64,000 nt of DNA from Ceriagrion tenellum (lineage: Eukaryota > Arthropoda > Insecta > Odonata > Coenagrionidae): NCBI GenBank assembly GCA_963169105.1, contig OY720633.1, forward strand, positions 163,137,780 through 163,201,779. The letters run 5' to 3'. Positions 36,438 through 47,700 of the stretch are shown here, piece after piece. The translations under genes and the position numbers were made by a program. Numbering within the stretch: position 1 is the stretch's first letter; each line of letters begins with the position of its first letter. The notes beneath the pieces were generated by a model that did no database searches, was not told where the DNA came from, and was given only the letters and a program-made list of their open reading frames with translations.

Positions 36438-36702
36438 GCTCTAAAAGTGAAGTACCGATCTCTCAAAAAATTCATAGAAAACTGTATTCCATGAGAGTAC
36501 TGGAATCTTACGATGTTACATTAACGATTTAGCAAGGAAATTGTGGGGAATATGTCCTAGTATTGAGTTCTCTTCACTCCAGTGTTAGGATAACTAATTC
36601 TGATATAATATTCCTTACCCTGTGTCGCACTATAATGCAACGAATATGGGGTGAACATAGTGGAAAAAAATTGCAACGCAGTACGTAGTCAAAGCGTTAT
36701 AA

Positions 36703-36860
36703 ATAAGATTGCCTATTCATAGTTACCATAACATTCTAGACCTGCCAGCAATTAATTCCGTTCTGATATACAATGCCGTCACTGGGAGGAAAATTTCAGG
36801 AATAAATTTAATCCAACAACTTGCAGAAATACTACGCAATGGTTACACGAATAAGAGATG
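36703..36860 (+). pseudogene. C-terminal fragment of a piggyBac-like transposase
   Basis: In frame from 36703, just after a stop: IRLPIHSYHNILDLPAINSV, LIYNAVTGRKIS, then LIQQLAEILRNGYTNK. This follows the conserved piggyBac stretch 'RRWP-H--YNILDLA-IN-W-LY-E-TG-KISRR-FL-QLAEEL', just after the catalytic DDD core. The catalytic residues are not recoverable upstream and there is no terminal repeat in sight, so it is a dead fragment of a cut-and-paste element that would target TTAA sites. The following part (to 36981) has no recognisable homology. Confidence 0.6.
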
Positions 36861-37263
36861 GGGTCTGGAACAATCTTTTAAAATTATAAACGCAAACAGG
36901 CTGAGGTGTCAAGCTACAGAGAAATATACAGGAAATACAAGGCCAATTCTGCAACATACGCAGAGTTCCTCTGTAAATTAAAATTACTAGAATTTGGTAA
37001 AATTTGCAATGAACACGATTTTATAACTTCTAAAATCAAAGCAAATATTTTAGATAGTTACTGTGTGTGTGTGTGTGACAGCTTTTTAACTGCTCTCAGA
37101 GTTCTCTATAATTCTATTTCCATTAACAGAAGAGGAGAATCCGCGATTCCCCTATTTCCCTATCTTCACTTGCAAAGCTAGTCATTATTAACTAGTGGAA
37201 ATTTAAAAATGCAGCTGTTATTTTACTAAGTGCACTGATACAGCAAAAACATTAGTACTGCAT

Positions 37264-37303
37264 GTACTCGTCATTATAATGCCAGCATTACAATGACGAG
37301 TAC
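37264..37303. repeat. 18-bp-arm hairpin with repeated core
   Basis: GTACTCGTCATTATAATG pairs with CATTACAATGACGAGTAC (17 of 18) around CCAG. The core ATAATGCCAGCATTA is repeated just downstream at 37310-37325. The origin is unknown; a small foldback is likely. Confidence 0.75.
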
Positions 37304-37339
37304 CTACCATATAATGCCAGCATTATAATGATAAGTTGA

Positions 37340-37545
37340 GAGAAGATAAGAAAAAATGGAAAAAATTGCACGAGGAAAAGAAGTGGAAAAATGTCAATAT
37401 TGAACTTAGCAATAAGAGCTATAAAGAGTTGAACATTAAACTTCGGCGATTGACCAGTCGGGCGAAGGCAATCTGGTGATCAATATGGAGAAATGGAGAA
37501 GCTTTTAGATGTGTACGCTTTAGTGAAAACATTCTCGGGCGGCAA
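37340..37545 (+). pseudogene. Upstream part of an RTE-like non-LTR element (split by nested insertion)
   Basis: Translates as KSYKELNIKLRRLTSRAKAI in one frame, then after a stop/frame change as YGEMEKLLDVYALVKTFSGG, with KRE running into an (AG)n tract. This follows the linker of insect RTE-like proteins between endonuclease and reverse transcriptase ('Y--LN-ELRR-TD+A+--W', '--+Y--VK-LTG'). The protein continues at 38469 after the nested element. Low conservation makes this half tentative on its own; the continuation supports it. Confidence 0.5.
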
Positions 37546-37596
37546 GAGAGAGAGAGGGAGAGAGAGAGAGAGAGAGATAGATAGATAGATAGATAT
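37543..37596. repeat. (AG)n then (GATA)n microsatellite
   Basis: AG repeats with one GGG interruption to about 37576, then five GATA units to 37595. The GATA part reads as a (TATC)n tail on the minus strand, at the 3' end of the nested LINE. Confidence 0.9.
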
Positions 37597-38427
37597 TTAT
37601 TTAATCAATGTACAAAAGGACTCTCAGTCCTACGAGAGTACAATACAAACATTGAAAGATGTAAATAGTAAAGTAAGTTCAGTTCCACTCGCATATAAGA
37701 AAAATTAGTCAAAAATAGAAAGTTTATAAATTGCACCATAAATGAGAACAGAAAAAAAAATCAAAAACAGTATTAACATAATCAACAGGAATCGAGAGAC
37801 ATAAAATATTTTCGAGCTTGGAGTTGAAAGGTTTTAACAGAGATGCAGTTGGTGACTGTGGATGGTAAACTGTTCCACAAAATGACCGAGAATATCCAGA
37901 AAGCACCTCTTTCTTTATCAGTTCGGTGTTGAGGGACTCTTAGCATATCTGGATTCCTGAGAGGGCGACTGTGAATGGTGTGCACAAAAGAAAGCTTATT
38001 GTACAGATAGGAAGGTGTCTTAGTATGCATTATCTTTTTTAAGAGTAATACAGCCTGATAATCACGTCTGGGGTTGATTTTCATCCAATTTAAGGAAACA
38101 AGATGTCCAGAAATGTGGCAGTCACGAGGCAGGTCAAGGACGAATCGAGCGCAGGCATTTTGGAGACGCTGGATACGATTTACACATACAACTAACATTC
38201 CATCACAGACCAAAGCCCCGTAATCAATAATAGGAAATACGAGACTCTCAATCAGATGTTTTCTGACATTATTTGGTAACAAGTGTTTATGGCGTCGCAG
38301 CTGTTGGAGTACGGACAACCCCTTTTTACAAATAACATTTGCATATGGTTCCCAGGTTAAGTTCTTGTCGAATACAATACCCAGGTTAGTGGCAGTATCA
38401 AGATAAGGAAGAGTAATATTAGTAATA

Positions 38428-38429
<2 letters not shown>
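37596..38429 (-). pseudogene. 3' part of a CR1/Jockey-like non-LTR retrotransposon
   Basis: On the minus strand an open frame runs from about 38427 to the stop at 37782. It begins ITLPYLDTATNLGIVFDKNL ('LG---D--L-W'), then SVLQQLRRHKHLLPNNVRKH. It continues VFPIIDYGALVC, RIQRLQNACARFVLDLPR and HISGHLVSLNWMKINPRRDY, and finishes with ILWNSLPSTV. These are the thumb and C-terminal signatures of CR1/Jockey/L2-type reverse transcriptases. The catalytic FADD box is missing, so the copy is 5'-truncated. The retained 215 codons are free of stops, which suggests a recent insertion. A ~190-bp 3' UTR ends in AAATAAATA and (TATC)n. It sits inside the + strand RTE-like element with (AG)n at both ends. 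Confidence 0.8.

Positions 38430-38468
<39 letters not shown>
38430..38468. repeat. (AG)n microsatellite at the 5' junction of the nested LINE
   Basis: Uninterrupted AG repeat, about 19 units. It joins back to RTE-like coding sequence and matches the (AG)n at the other junction. Confidence 0.9.
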
Positions 38469-38472
<4 letters not shown>

Positions 38473-39395
38473 AACGATAGCCACAGTCAAGGGTAAAGCA
38501 GGGAAGATATTATTCGAACAGGAAGTTACTGTATATGGGTGGAGAGAATGCGTAGAAAAAATAAATGACAGTGGTGATAGACTAGTGAGCTTCACTGAGA
38601 CGATGAGAGAGCAATGGAGAAGGATAACCTGAGACCAGAGATACGCGACGGGGAAATAGAGAAGACATCACGAGGATTGTAGTCGTGAAAACTTGTGAGA
38701 GTAGATATCAACATTTCGAAATTACTAAGGAATTTAGGTAATAAGGGAAGAAGTTCATTTTTCGAACTTATTTGTCGAAGGAATGGGTATGGCGAGAAGA
38801 TTTCGTAGATAGATTCATGTTACGTAATCTGAAGAAGGTAAGGGCTTTCGAATCTAAGAAATATAGAATATTTAGTTCCATTACAGTTGTTCAAAGGCAA
38901 AAAAAAGTTCTACTGAGAATTATAAATGACAGATCAAAGAGTAGAGCATATTACATATGTGCGATGATCAATTTAGGTTTAGAAATGGGAAGTCAACTCG
39001 GGATGAAATTGCGGTGAAGGTGTAGAAAAAAAAGAGTATAATCAGGATGGTTTTGCTGACTTCGTGGATCTCGAAAAAGCGTTTGATTGGGCTAATTTGG
39101 AAAAAACAATGCAGAAACTCGGGGAAATGGCAATTTACATGAGAGACAGGAGACACATCCGAACATTATGTATGACCCAGAGTGCACGGGCTAGTGAGGG
39201 TGGCATAGAATTAAGGTGGGCAGTTATAGGTCGCGAGGCAAAACCCGCTGTCGCCTCTGCTTTTTAACTGATATGACAAAGAATGGTTGTAGGGGCGAGG
39301 AAAGAGCGGAACGTGCGAGTTTAAGTATGTGACCAGCTAGCAAAATCGGTTAGATTTGCAGACGAAAGTTTTACAGTAGTTGAGTTACTTTACTT
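38469..39395 (+). pseudogene. Reverse-transcriptase core of an RTE-like non-LTR element, decayed
   Basis: After the (AG)n, RTIATVKGKAGKILFEQEVT and WRECVEKINDSGDR match the linker 'I-DK-GK-LFE--E---RW-EY-E-LYD--DR'. Further on: KEWVWREDFVDRFMLRNLKK, ESKKYRIFSSIT, VLLRIINDRSKSRA, then DDQFRFRNGKSTRDEIAVKV (RT domain 2), VDLEKAFDWANLEK (domain A) and MRDRRHIRTLCMTQSARA. About 39345-39375 gives QLAKSVRFADES, the catalytic FADD box with the second D changed to E. At least four frame changes and several stops separate these blocks, so the copy is dead. The tail would be like the one at 13737-14316. The nested CR1/Jockey-like LINE splits this element at 37545/38469. Confidence 0.75.
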
Positions 39396-42300
39396 CCCTA
39401 TTCCAACGTTTTATCAGAAACTTTCGATTTATCGCTTTTTGGCAAATAACCACCAATGGCCTCGCTAGTGACAAGGCTAACATTATGGAAATCATTCACG
39501 ATAGAATTGCAGCATAAAAAGTTCATAGGCTTCTATTTTGAGCTGCGATTCCTGTGGTGATCGGTAAAGCTGAGCTCCTCGTTCGTTTGCGAGGTACAAT
39601 TCATCGATCAGTTGGGCCAATCTTCTAACTTGGCTTACGCTCTAACGTGAGGGATCCGCTCACCTCCGATCGACCTCACTTCGTTCGAATGACGTCCTTT
39701 CATTTTACACGTGCTATCCTACAGCAGACCGTCGAACGTTACGCTGTTGTCTGATATACATTATATTTCTCACTTGTTTCTCTAGAACGCATGAGAAATG
39801 AACTTAGTTTTGAAAGATTTCACTTGATTTGAATATTTTCGGATACACATGAATAATTTAAAAAATGAAAATGCAAGCAAATTGAATTATATTGGCTGAA
39901 GAATATTATAAAATATTCTCAATGGCTTCATTTGGTAATACATGTCGTAATATCTTGTCATTCTAAGACTTATGCGGATAAAAACTTAAATTCTAGCTTT
40001 AATTACCTCTTATAATGTTTCATTGTAACTCTAATGTCTTAGCTAAAGATGAAAGAAGGCAAATTATGTTACATCATAGTGTCATTGTATCTTAAACTTC
40101 ATTAGTTGAAAATGATACGCTTAATTGTTCAAATTGGCGGACATAGTTCACGAAGTTCTCATCAAAATTATTCAAAGAAGATTATGCTATAGAAGGACAT
40201 TATATTCTCCTTTGTTTACACCATTTTGTAATCAACTCCAAAAACAGCATTTTCGCTTAACTAAGACTTTTCCCTACATAAATATTTATAATAATGGCCT
40301 TGAAAATGGAAACAGCAATTTCCAATGTCCAATGGATAAACAGAATATCTTTACTTATTGAAAAGAGCAAATTTTGTTCTCATTTAGTTAGGATATCAAA
40401 ACATTCTTCCTGAAACTTTTCATTATATAAATACAGCTAATGTTCGAAGGATCACTTTAAATATCAATGACCAAGTCTTACGCTCATTCGTGTCCATGTC
40501 TTCACAATATCTTACGGCACTTTTAACACACCGACAAATCTAACACATCTAAAGATCGAACGGGCAATTACTACACCCTCTTGGTAGAAATATAACTGTA
40601 GTATATTGGAGCACCATTGGAGTATATTATAGCAAATGTCTAATAGATTTTATCACTGGAATGTCAGAATTCTATCAGCAATAGATTATATAACTGGAAA
40701 TTCACTTGGACACCAATTAACTTTCAATTCAGCAACTTTAGAATGAGGTTGTATAAAACATGCTAAATATTTCAAGACAAAATGAAACAACATACCTAAG
40801 TTGACAAAAAATCATTTCCCTTTTACTTTGTCGTAAACAACCACTCTTTATATTTACACTCAAGTAAAAGAATAATTCTTGCCATGGACAAATCCCAATG
40901 CTTACGGCTAACCTAATAGTTATCACTTGCCTAAAACTTAGTATGGTTAATTATTTAAGCAAAACCACATTCGGTTCACGATATTGCAAAGAAAATTACA
41001 GATGACTCATGATACGGCAAGTCACTGTATTAAGCATAAGAGACACTAGAATGTTTATCCTTTAGTAAGGATGTAAAAAAACCACATCTAACACTAAATA
41101 TCAATCCATAGTCACCAACTTCATTTCAATCCTCATAGATTCCATCTTGAATAAGACAACAGATGGAACAACATTATAATTGCTTTTATCAATCATCTCC
41201 GACACTTGCTACGTATTATTAAAAGTTAAAGCACAATTCCTGTCACTACACATCATTTCAAGAGATGAAGTACTGTTCATTTTAACTTTCATATGTTAAA
41301 ATATCACCACAAATACACACGCAATCCATTGTAGTGCTTAAGTAACATTAGTAATCTCTGGCAAGCCATAATATACACTGTCATTTGAACACACGATAAT
41401 CCTTCGGGTTAATACATTCACCTATTGTGACACTCTTGTTCCTTGCATAAAATTAATTTAAAACTACCAGCTGTCATTGAAAGTGAAAATGAAACGCTAT
41501 AATGGGATGTTTGCTTTAAATGGATAAGGCTAAAAATGAAAACAAAACGTGTTATTGAAACACTCATCCAATTTACTACTGAATAGCATTCTTCATTTGT
41601 ATTTGTAGTCAAGAATGGTGTGTTACTAATGATCTATAGCCCATAATACATGCCACAGTATGAAGGTGATTCAAATATCACTCGATTAAGAAACCAAAAC
41701 AAACCCTTCATCGATCGAGGATGGCCGCTTTTTGTCGTCAAAGCCAATGGCTCAAGTGTGAGGTAAAATACGTTCGAACGTGAGTTACAAAATATGCATC
41801 GGGAATAGTTTGCGAAATATTACCCACAATCCAGCAAGAATGACTTTTTTACTCTCGAGCGTTAAGTTATAAAATCGGCCCCAGTTATTCAAAGGAGCCG
41901 GATCTCGATATTCTTTGATCACTCACGACCGAGTAATTACTACCATGAATAGCGTTGAAATGAGAAAATATTTTTTAAAACCACTTATTGAGGAGATTCA
42001 CAACTCGCTTCGATTTTCCAACTCATTAGCTGATGCAGACTATGGGAATAGTGATTTGGATGCAGTGACTCTTAGAACCGAGAACAAATGAATTAATACA
42101 CTAAATGCTATAACTAAAACATTGATTTTTGTTGTAATTTTTGTTTTTTACCCTAATTTCATGTTTTTGCTACATATATTTACACGAAAATATCCTTTAG
42201 AGCAATAAAAACATGAATCAAGCATCTCTTCTCGTTATAGAATACATTTACCCTAAAAAAGCGATATTAGAGAGAGGAGCTCCATCTTTCATCCGAGACT

Positions 42301-43160
42301 CAAATTTGAATTCCATTTTGCCCATGTGGTCGGATCTCATGCCAGTCAGCTGGATGAGTCGCAATCTGGTGGTTCTCCTAATTTCCATCCCGGAGTTTCC
42401 CCTTTTAGACTAAAAAAGAGTAAGGATCGTTCTTGTACGTCGCGTTGTGCGACGACGTGTCCCAGTTCCTTCTAAATATTCTAATTCCGTTGCTTTCGAA
42501 TCCCTCCACTGCTACTCTTTGACCATGAACATCAAATCCTTCATCTATTCACTGCTGCCCCTGACACTATTCTTCGTTTAAGTTCATTATCACTTCAACT
42601 ATCTCATCCTCATGATACTGTGCCCTTTCTTTCACCCTCCAGCATACTCCCCCCATACCGCCCAACCGCCACATTCGATTTAAAATAAAGATGCAAGAGA
42701 GCAATCTCTGGAGCATTTACGTCTTATTATAGGTAAATTTTATAATTCCCCCTTGCGACGCATTTAAATATATATCTGACGTGAAGTTATCGTCTGCAAA
42801 CCGCGTGTAATGTGTGCACTGCTTGTCTGCCTGTTGCATTTAAATTGAGTCCAATATCAATATCGTTGATTAAGAGAAAAATCACGGTAGGAGTGTTTGC
42901 TATTAATTTCATCTTTCTTACAAGAGAATAGAAAAAATAAACATTTCAGTTTTCCAATTGGTGTTGTATCTCGAAGAATGATTATTTTTTAACTCTTACA
43001 ATTTGATTGTATTATTCCAACGCACTACCCTATCGTCTTTTTGTGTTTAATTAAGAAGCGTAATAAATGCGTATATGATTTCAAAGCGGAAAGTATGATG
43101 ATATCTCTACTCCTTTTTTAAGAGACTATAAATCTGAAATGTTGTCGCGGTTGACAACGA
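39396..43160. other. AT-rich, no recognised gene
   Basis: Nothing recognisable. 40000-41650 is evenly AT-rich and CpG-poor, like intron or UTR sequence, but has no splice or polyadenylation pattern I can assign. Confidence 0.4.
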
Positions 43161-43179
43161 TTAATAATGAGTGTAAGAA

Positions 43180-43560
43180 ACTCAAAATTTTCCGGGCAAT
43201 GCCGAGGGTATTTCGCTGAGTTTAAGGACTGCTCCAAAGCAATATCGAACTTTCCAGCCCTTTTTAAGTTTCTCCCATGCTTGCATACCATTTCATCGGC
43301 CTCCCTATGGATCCTGTCCACACTTCCTTCTTTCACTTTTACATCGGCGAGCGGGTTCGCTCTTCGAACTCGCCTTCTCCGCCTCGATTCGCTCCAAACG
43401 CCGCTCACTAACCCGTCAACCCACCCACTCCCCCTCCCCCCTCTCCCGGTCTTTCACATTTCGTACCACCAATCCCTCCCCCTCCCGAGAGCAGGACTCC
43501 CAGGCCACCGTTCCAGCACGTCCCCTTACTTGTTTTGCTGACCGTTGACTCCAGGAGAGA
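43180..43560. other. GC-rich pyrimidine-skewed island
   Basis: C/T-rich on + from about 43300 to 43540 with CpG patches. Opposed frames (43167-43541 +, 43118-43408 -) are unrecognised. Confidence 0.4.
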
Positions 43561-46016
43561 TCCGCAAAGAGAGTGAGAAATTTGGGAATCTCAAGTTAAA
43601 ATGAATGAGTTGCAGGGCTACGACCGAATGCTTATTTTTGATAAAGAAGCATCATTAATTCTAAAGTATGATTTCAACGAAAGTAGGTCTAACTAGAGAT
43701 AGTTCAAAGACTGTGATCATGTTGTAACGTTGTCCATCATATAACAATAATTTAAATCGCGGAATTTAAGGCTCATTCACATATTCTGTGATATTAGTCA
43801 AATTTAGCGAGATAACAAAAATCTTAACTTGCTATCAAAGATAATAGCAGAATTAATACTCCATCTATTATTATTACTTCAACTTGCTGGACGTGCTAAA
43901 GCGAAATATGATCGAGAAAGACATATGAAATCCAATGAATTTAAACCCATTGCTAGGAAAAAGATCCCTTATTTCCAAGAATACCAAAATAGCAGAAATT
44001 TGCTGCCCTACTTTTGCGAACACTTGCCTAGAAATCGAAGGCACCCACCATGAGGTACGGAAAGGCAAGAAATTAAATTAAGACGTGAAGATTAAGACGC
44101 ACAGATTGCGTCAGATTACTTTCCGAAACATTTTTACCAAGATCACTAAGAAACCACTAAAGTGAATATGTCTCTCGTATGATGTGTTATATAACCGACT
44201 TAAGTCTCAAATATGTGTTTCTGTGTATTTAGATGCTTAAGTTCGGTCATAAAATATTTTTTTGCCAATGCTATCACAGATCTTCCAGCAACTTCTAAAA
44301 TGGAAATATATGATTATTAGAATTCATGAGAAAATGAATTATTGAGAAGAAATTACGTAGTAACTAAGGAAAGAGAATAATCAAATGTAACATATGAAAT
44401 TTACTGTACTTGTTAATATATATTTAAAATATTTCACTCTGGTCGAGGCTATGGTAAGATACGGAATTAGTTTTTTGGGACAAAATAGTCAATCATACAA
44501 AGAAAGTTTTGCAGTATACAGAATAGAATTGTGTAAATCGTTTATCATAAAGCAGACGGAGATATTCGTGGGTCTGTGAAATTAAATACATGTTATGCAA
44601 AAGTTATTTAAAATTTATTGCCAAAAACTATCCCTAGAAAAATTGCTAACCTGTTTAAGCAACAGAGAACTATTTCATCAGCCAGTTCAAAATTTGAAAG
44701 TGAATGCTCGTAAAATGGGAAAGAAATGTACACAACAATGAAGATCCAAAATATTTTATCTACTCTGTTTTCAACGATATCTCAAAAAATGCTTCTCTGG
44801 GATGAAAATAGACGAAGGTAATCTTATTTATACGTTTCATAAATGGATACGAAATAACATAGTTGTCAAGGGACAAACAAAAAAATGTACTAATATCGGG
44901 AGTTAAAAAGTGATATTCATACCACACAGGTGCTATTGTTATTTACTCTAACTTGCTTATTTTTAGCATTGCTGTGAAAATGCCAACTAGTTTTTATGAA
45001 CGCTAATTGTTATGGTATAGAAAAATCTGTTATTACATGATAGTCATAAATTTCATGTTTTGCCTTAAACAGTAATACGACACAAACTTGCACAGCTCTT
45101 TCATAAAATCAGGCAAATCATTGATAAACAGCAGCTTCACCGCATTAAACTTTAACTAACTCCACCCTATCGCACCAAATGATGGTATCAGTTATATTGA
45201 AATATACACAGATCTTTCTTGAGGTATTCACCATTCCGTCAATTGATAAAAACACTCAAAAGGAAAAATAAGCCTTAAGTTACTGGCTAATAACTGACAT
45301 TTTCACAGAAAATGTAACCGTTCTCATATTCTCAGAATAATCATAATTTTTAAAATGATAAATGAACGCATGCACACGGCGTAGCAAACATTGTCTCTAT
45401 TTTATCTGAGTACCTATTTCTCCCATCACGAAACCTTTTCGAACGTTATATAAAACGAAACTGGGTAAATCTCCTCTTGTGTCACACACCTTTCAAAATT
45501 TTTTTCGACCCTTTTCACCTCGCACATCGCCACAAAATTCGCGTCGCATTAACTACCAACTTTTCAGTATCTTGCAATATTTTTACTTTGCAAAAATTGT
45601 CATTCAACGAGAAATAGGAAAATTTCAAACCTTTCAGGCGAGGTATTTCTTGACCGCCATTACACCGTTATCAATTCTGACCCCCACGTGGCGCTGCCGT
45701 CGATGAGTGTCCTTTCCACACTAGTGTTTCCCTTGCCATGTAATTCCTTACCGCGCAATATGCCGTCTGTTAAACGGGTTTAAGGCCAGAAACACACGAA
45801 TTTTCAAGGACTATATATTTCTTTTTCGTAGTTCACAACTCATTCCAATTCCCTTTTTACGCCTTTTTTATACTTTTTAGGGGAACTGAGTAATTTAACT
45901 TGTAAAGTAAGCCCTTATTGACCCCATCTAACAAGTTTGCGTGCCTGTGGAGCAAAACGGATGCTGGGGTAGGACGGTACGCGTGCCGTAAATGGAATTG
46001 CCGTCTTGGAATAAAC
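43561..46016. other. AT-rich, no recognised feature
   Basis: No motif found on either strand. Confidence 0.4.
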
Positions 46017-46037
46017 CCTTCCTCCCCCCCAAACCCA

Positions 46038-46546
46038 ATCCGCCAGGTCGGTGCGACCCATCCGGTTGTTATTTTATAAAATAATTGCGGGTGCGTCCTC
46101 CCCCGCTTCTCATGACTCTGAAAGTTCAGCAGCCCATGTCTCAAACTCGTCCACAGCGCAGCGCCAGGAACTTTGACCAGACCTAATCCAGACCAGATCC
46201 AAAGATTACGCTTGCCCTGGCAGCAATCGGAAAAATTGTCTTCCCCTCATTACCAACAACCTTCCAACCACGTTTGACAGAGTTTTGAAAGTTTCGAGGC
46301 ACACGTCTCGAAATCGCCAATCGCGCAGCGCTGGGAAATTTTTACTGGAGCTGTGTATTCAAATGTGAGCGTCGTGAATAGAAGGGTGGAAGAGAGAGGG
46401 AGAGAGAGGAGGAAGAAGAGAGAGGGGGAGAGAGAGAGATGGGGAAAGGCCCACTCATCTTCAACTGCCAAGGTTTTCCTGCCACGACAGCAAGTAAGAG
46501 GGAGGGGGGGCGGGGGCGGATGGCTTCCCCCGCTCTCCCAAAGTCG
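46038..46546. repeat. Diverged tandem duplication, unit 1 (about 509 bp)
   Basis: Begins ATCCGCCA...GCGACCCATC and GTTGTTATTTTATAAAATA. It passes AAAGTTCAGCAGCCCA, AGATTACGCTTG, AATGTGAGCGTCGTGAATAG and a GA-rich tract, ends at GCGGGGGCGGATGGC, and then the next copy starts at 46547. It is about 85-90% identical to unit 2 by eye. No protein recognised in either strand despite some open frames. Confidence 0.85.
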
Positions 46547-46888
46547 ATCCGCCACGCAGGGGCGACCCATTCAGTTGTTATTTTATAAAATATTTACGGG
46601 TACGTCCTCCCCCGCTTCTCTTGACTCTGAAAGTTCAGCAGCCCACGTCTCGAATTCGTCAACTGCGTAGCACCAGGAACTTTGACCAGACCTAAATCTC
46701 TCCGCTTGACGTCATGCATGGAACTCTATTCAACTCCGAGCTCCAAAGATTACGCTTGTACTGGCAGCAATCGGAAATATGGTCTTACCCTTATTTCCAA
46801 ACAACCTTCAAACCAGATCGTACGCTTTCCCGGCGAATAATATTAGTAAAATCTTCTCGGGTATGGCATCGGGTAAGGCTATTAAAGG

Positions 46889-46926
46889 CCAACGTTCCGA
46901 TGAGAAACTCTCTCATCGTCATCAGG
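46889..46926 (-). ncRNA. Hammerhead-like motif C(-)
   Basis: Minus strand: CTGATGA, C, GATGAGA, loop, TCTCATC, then GGAACGTTGG. Stem II is a strong 7 bp. The GAAA box reads GGAA. ACGT is the palindromic stem III. Confidence 0.4.
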
Positions 46927-46952
46927 ACTAAGATTGATCAATCAGTCTTAGC

Positions 46953-46990
46953 CCTGATGACGATGAGAGAGTTTCTCGTCAAAACGTTGG
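46953..46990 (+). ncRNA. Hammerhead-like motif C(+)
   Basis: Plus strand: CTGATGA (46954-46960), C, GATGAGA, loop, TCTCGTC, then AAAACGTTGG. GAAA reads AAAA. The opposite arm has a different single change in the same box, so the ancestor was probably GAAACGTT. Confidence 0.4.
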
Positions 46991-47290
46991 CCTTTAATAG
47001 CCTTACCCGGTGCCAAACCCGAGAAGATTTTACTAAACCTTCCAACCACATTTGGCAGGGTTTTGAAAGTTTCGTAGCCCACGTCCCGAAATTGCCAATT
47101 GCGCAGCGCTGAGAAATTTTACTGGAGCTGTATATTCAAATGTGAGCGTCGTGAATAGAAGGGTGGAAGATAGAGGGAGAGAGAGAGGAGGAAGAAGAGA
47201 GGGAGATGGGAGGAAGGCCCACTCATCTTCAACTGCTAAGGTTTTCCTGCCACGACAACAAGTAAAGGGGAGGGTTGGGATTGCGGGGGC

Positions 47291-47700
47291 GGATGGCAAC
47301 CCCTTCCTCGCATCACCTCTCCCACGCGCCAAATCCACTGCCTCTCGTGCTTCCTCTCGAGCTCTTCTTCCCAGTCCCAATCCTTCCTCGCCCCCTCCCT
47401 CTCTTTCACTCCATCTCCCATCCTTACTCCTTTCTCTTCCTCGCCTCCGCCGCCGTCGCATTGTTTCAATCTTGGGTCGCGAATGAGGAAGCGGAGGAGT
47501 TAAAAAGAAAATATAAAAAGAGATGGAGCGAGGGAAGGAAGAAGTGCTAAAACGCTTTATTTCTTTCATTCGAATTATTTTTTGTTCTTTATTTTTACTT
47601 TTCGCTGAAATATATGACGGGGGACGAGAGAGAGTGGGAGAAAGAGAGAGGCCCGGAGGATCACGTGACCTGGATGAAGTTACGGGGATTAATCAGGCGG
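47291..47700. other. Pyrimidine-rich then purine-rich island
   Basis: C/T-rich on + at 47300-47460, then GA-rich at 47615-47665. Open frames in both strands are compositional. Confidence 0.45.

Larger units (their letters stand above)
46803..47048. mobile_element. Palindromic insertion C with 13-bp target-site-like duplication
   Basis: AACCTTCAAACCA (46803-46815) and AACCTTCCAACCA (47036-47048) flank the insert. Unit 1 has this sequence once (AACCTTCCAACCA near 46258), so the empty site is visible within the window. The insert has a ~28-bp unpaired leader and then arms 46844-46937 and 46938-47036, complementary over about 95 bp with few mismatches and no loop (TTGATCAA at the centre). Each arm holds an outward-pointing hammerhead-like motif. 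No ORF fits a transposase, so the element is non-autonomous. Confidence 0.8.
46547..47290. repeat. Diverged tandem duplication, unit 2, with two insertions
   Basis: Repeats unit 1 in the same order and orientation. It differs by about 48 extra bases near 46694-46741, beginning AAATCTCTCCGCTTGACGTC, and by a palindromic insertion at about 46816-47035. Both units carry a purine-rich (GA/GGA) tract and the same G-rich end. Confidence 0.85.

Noticed and set aside
47033..47569. 178-codon frame on - across the tandem repeat
   Set aside because: Partly encoded by the repeated unit and the purine tract; no domain, and the copy in unit 1 is not open in a corresponding way throughout.
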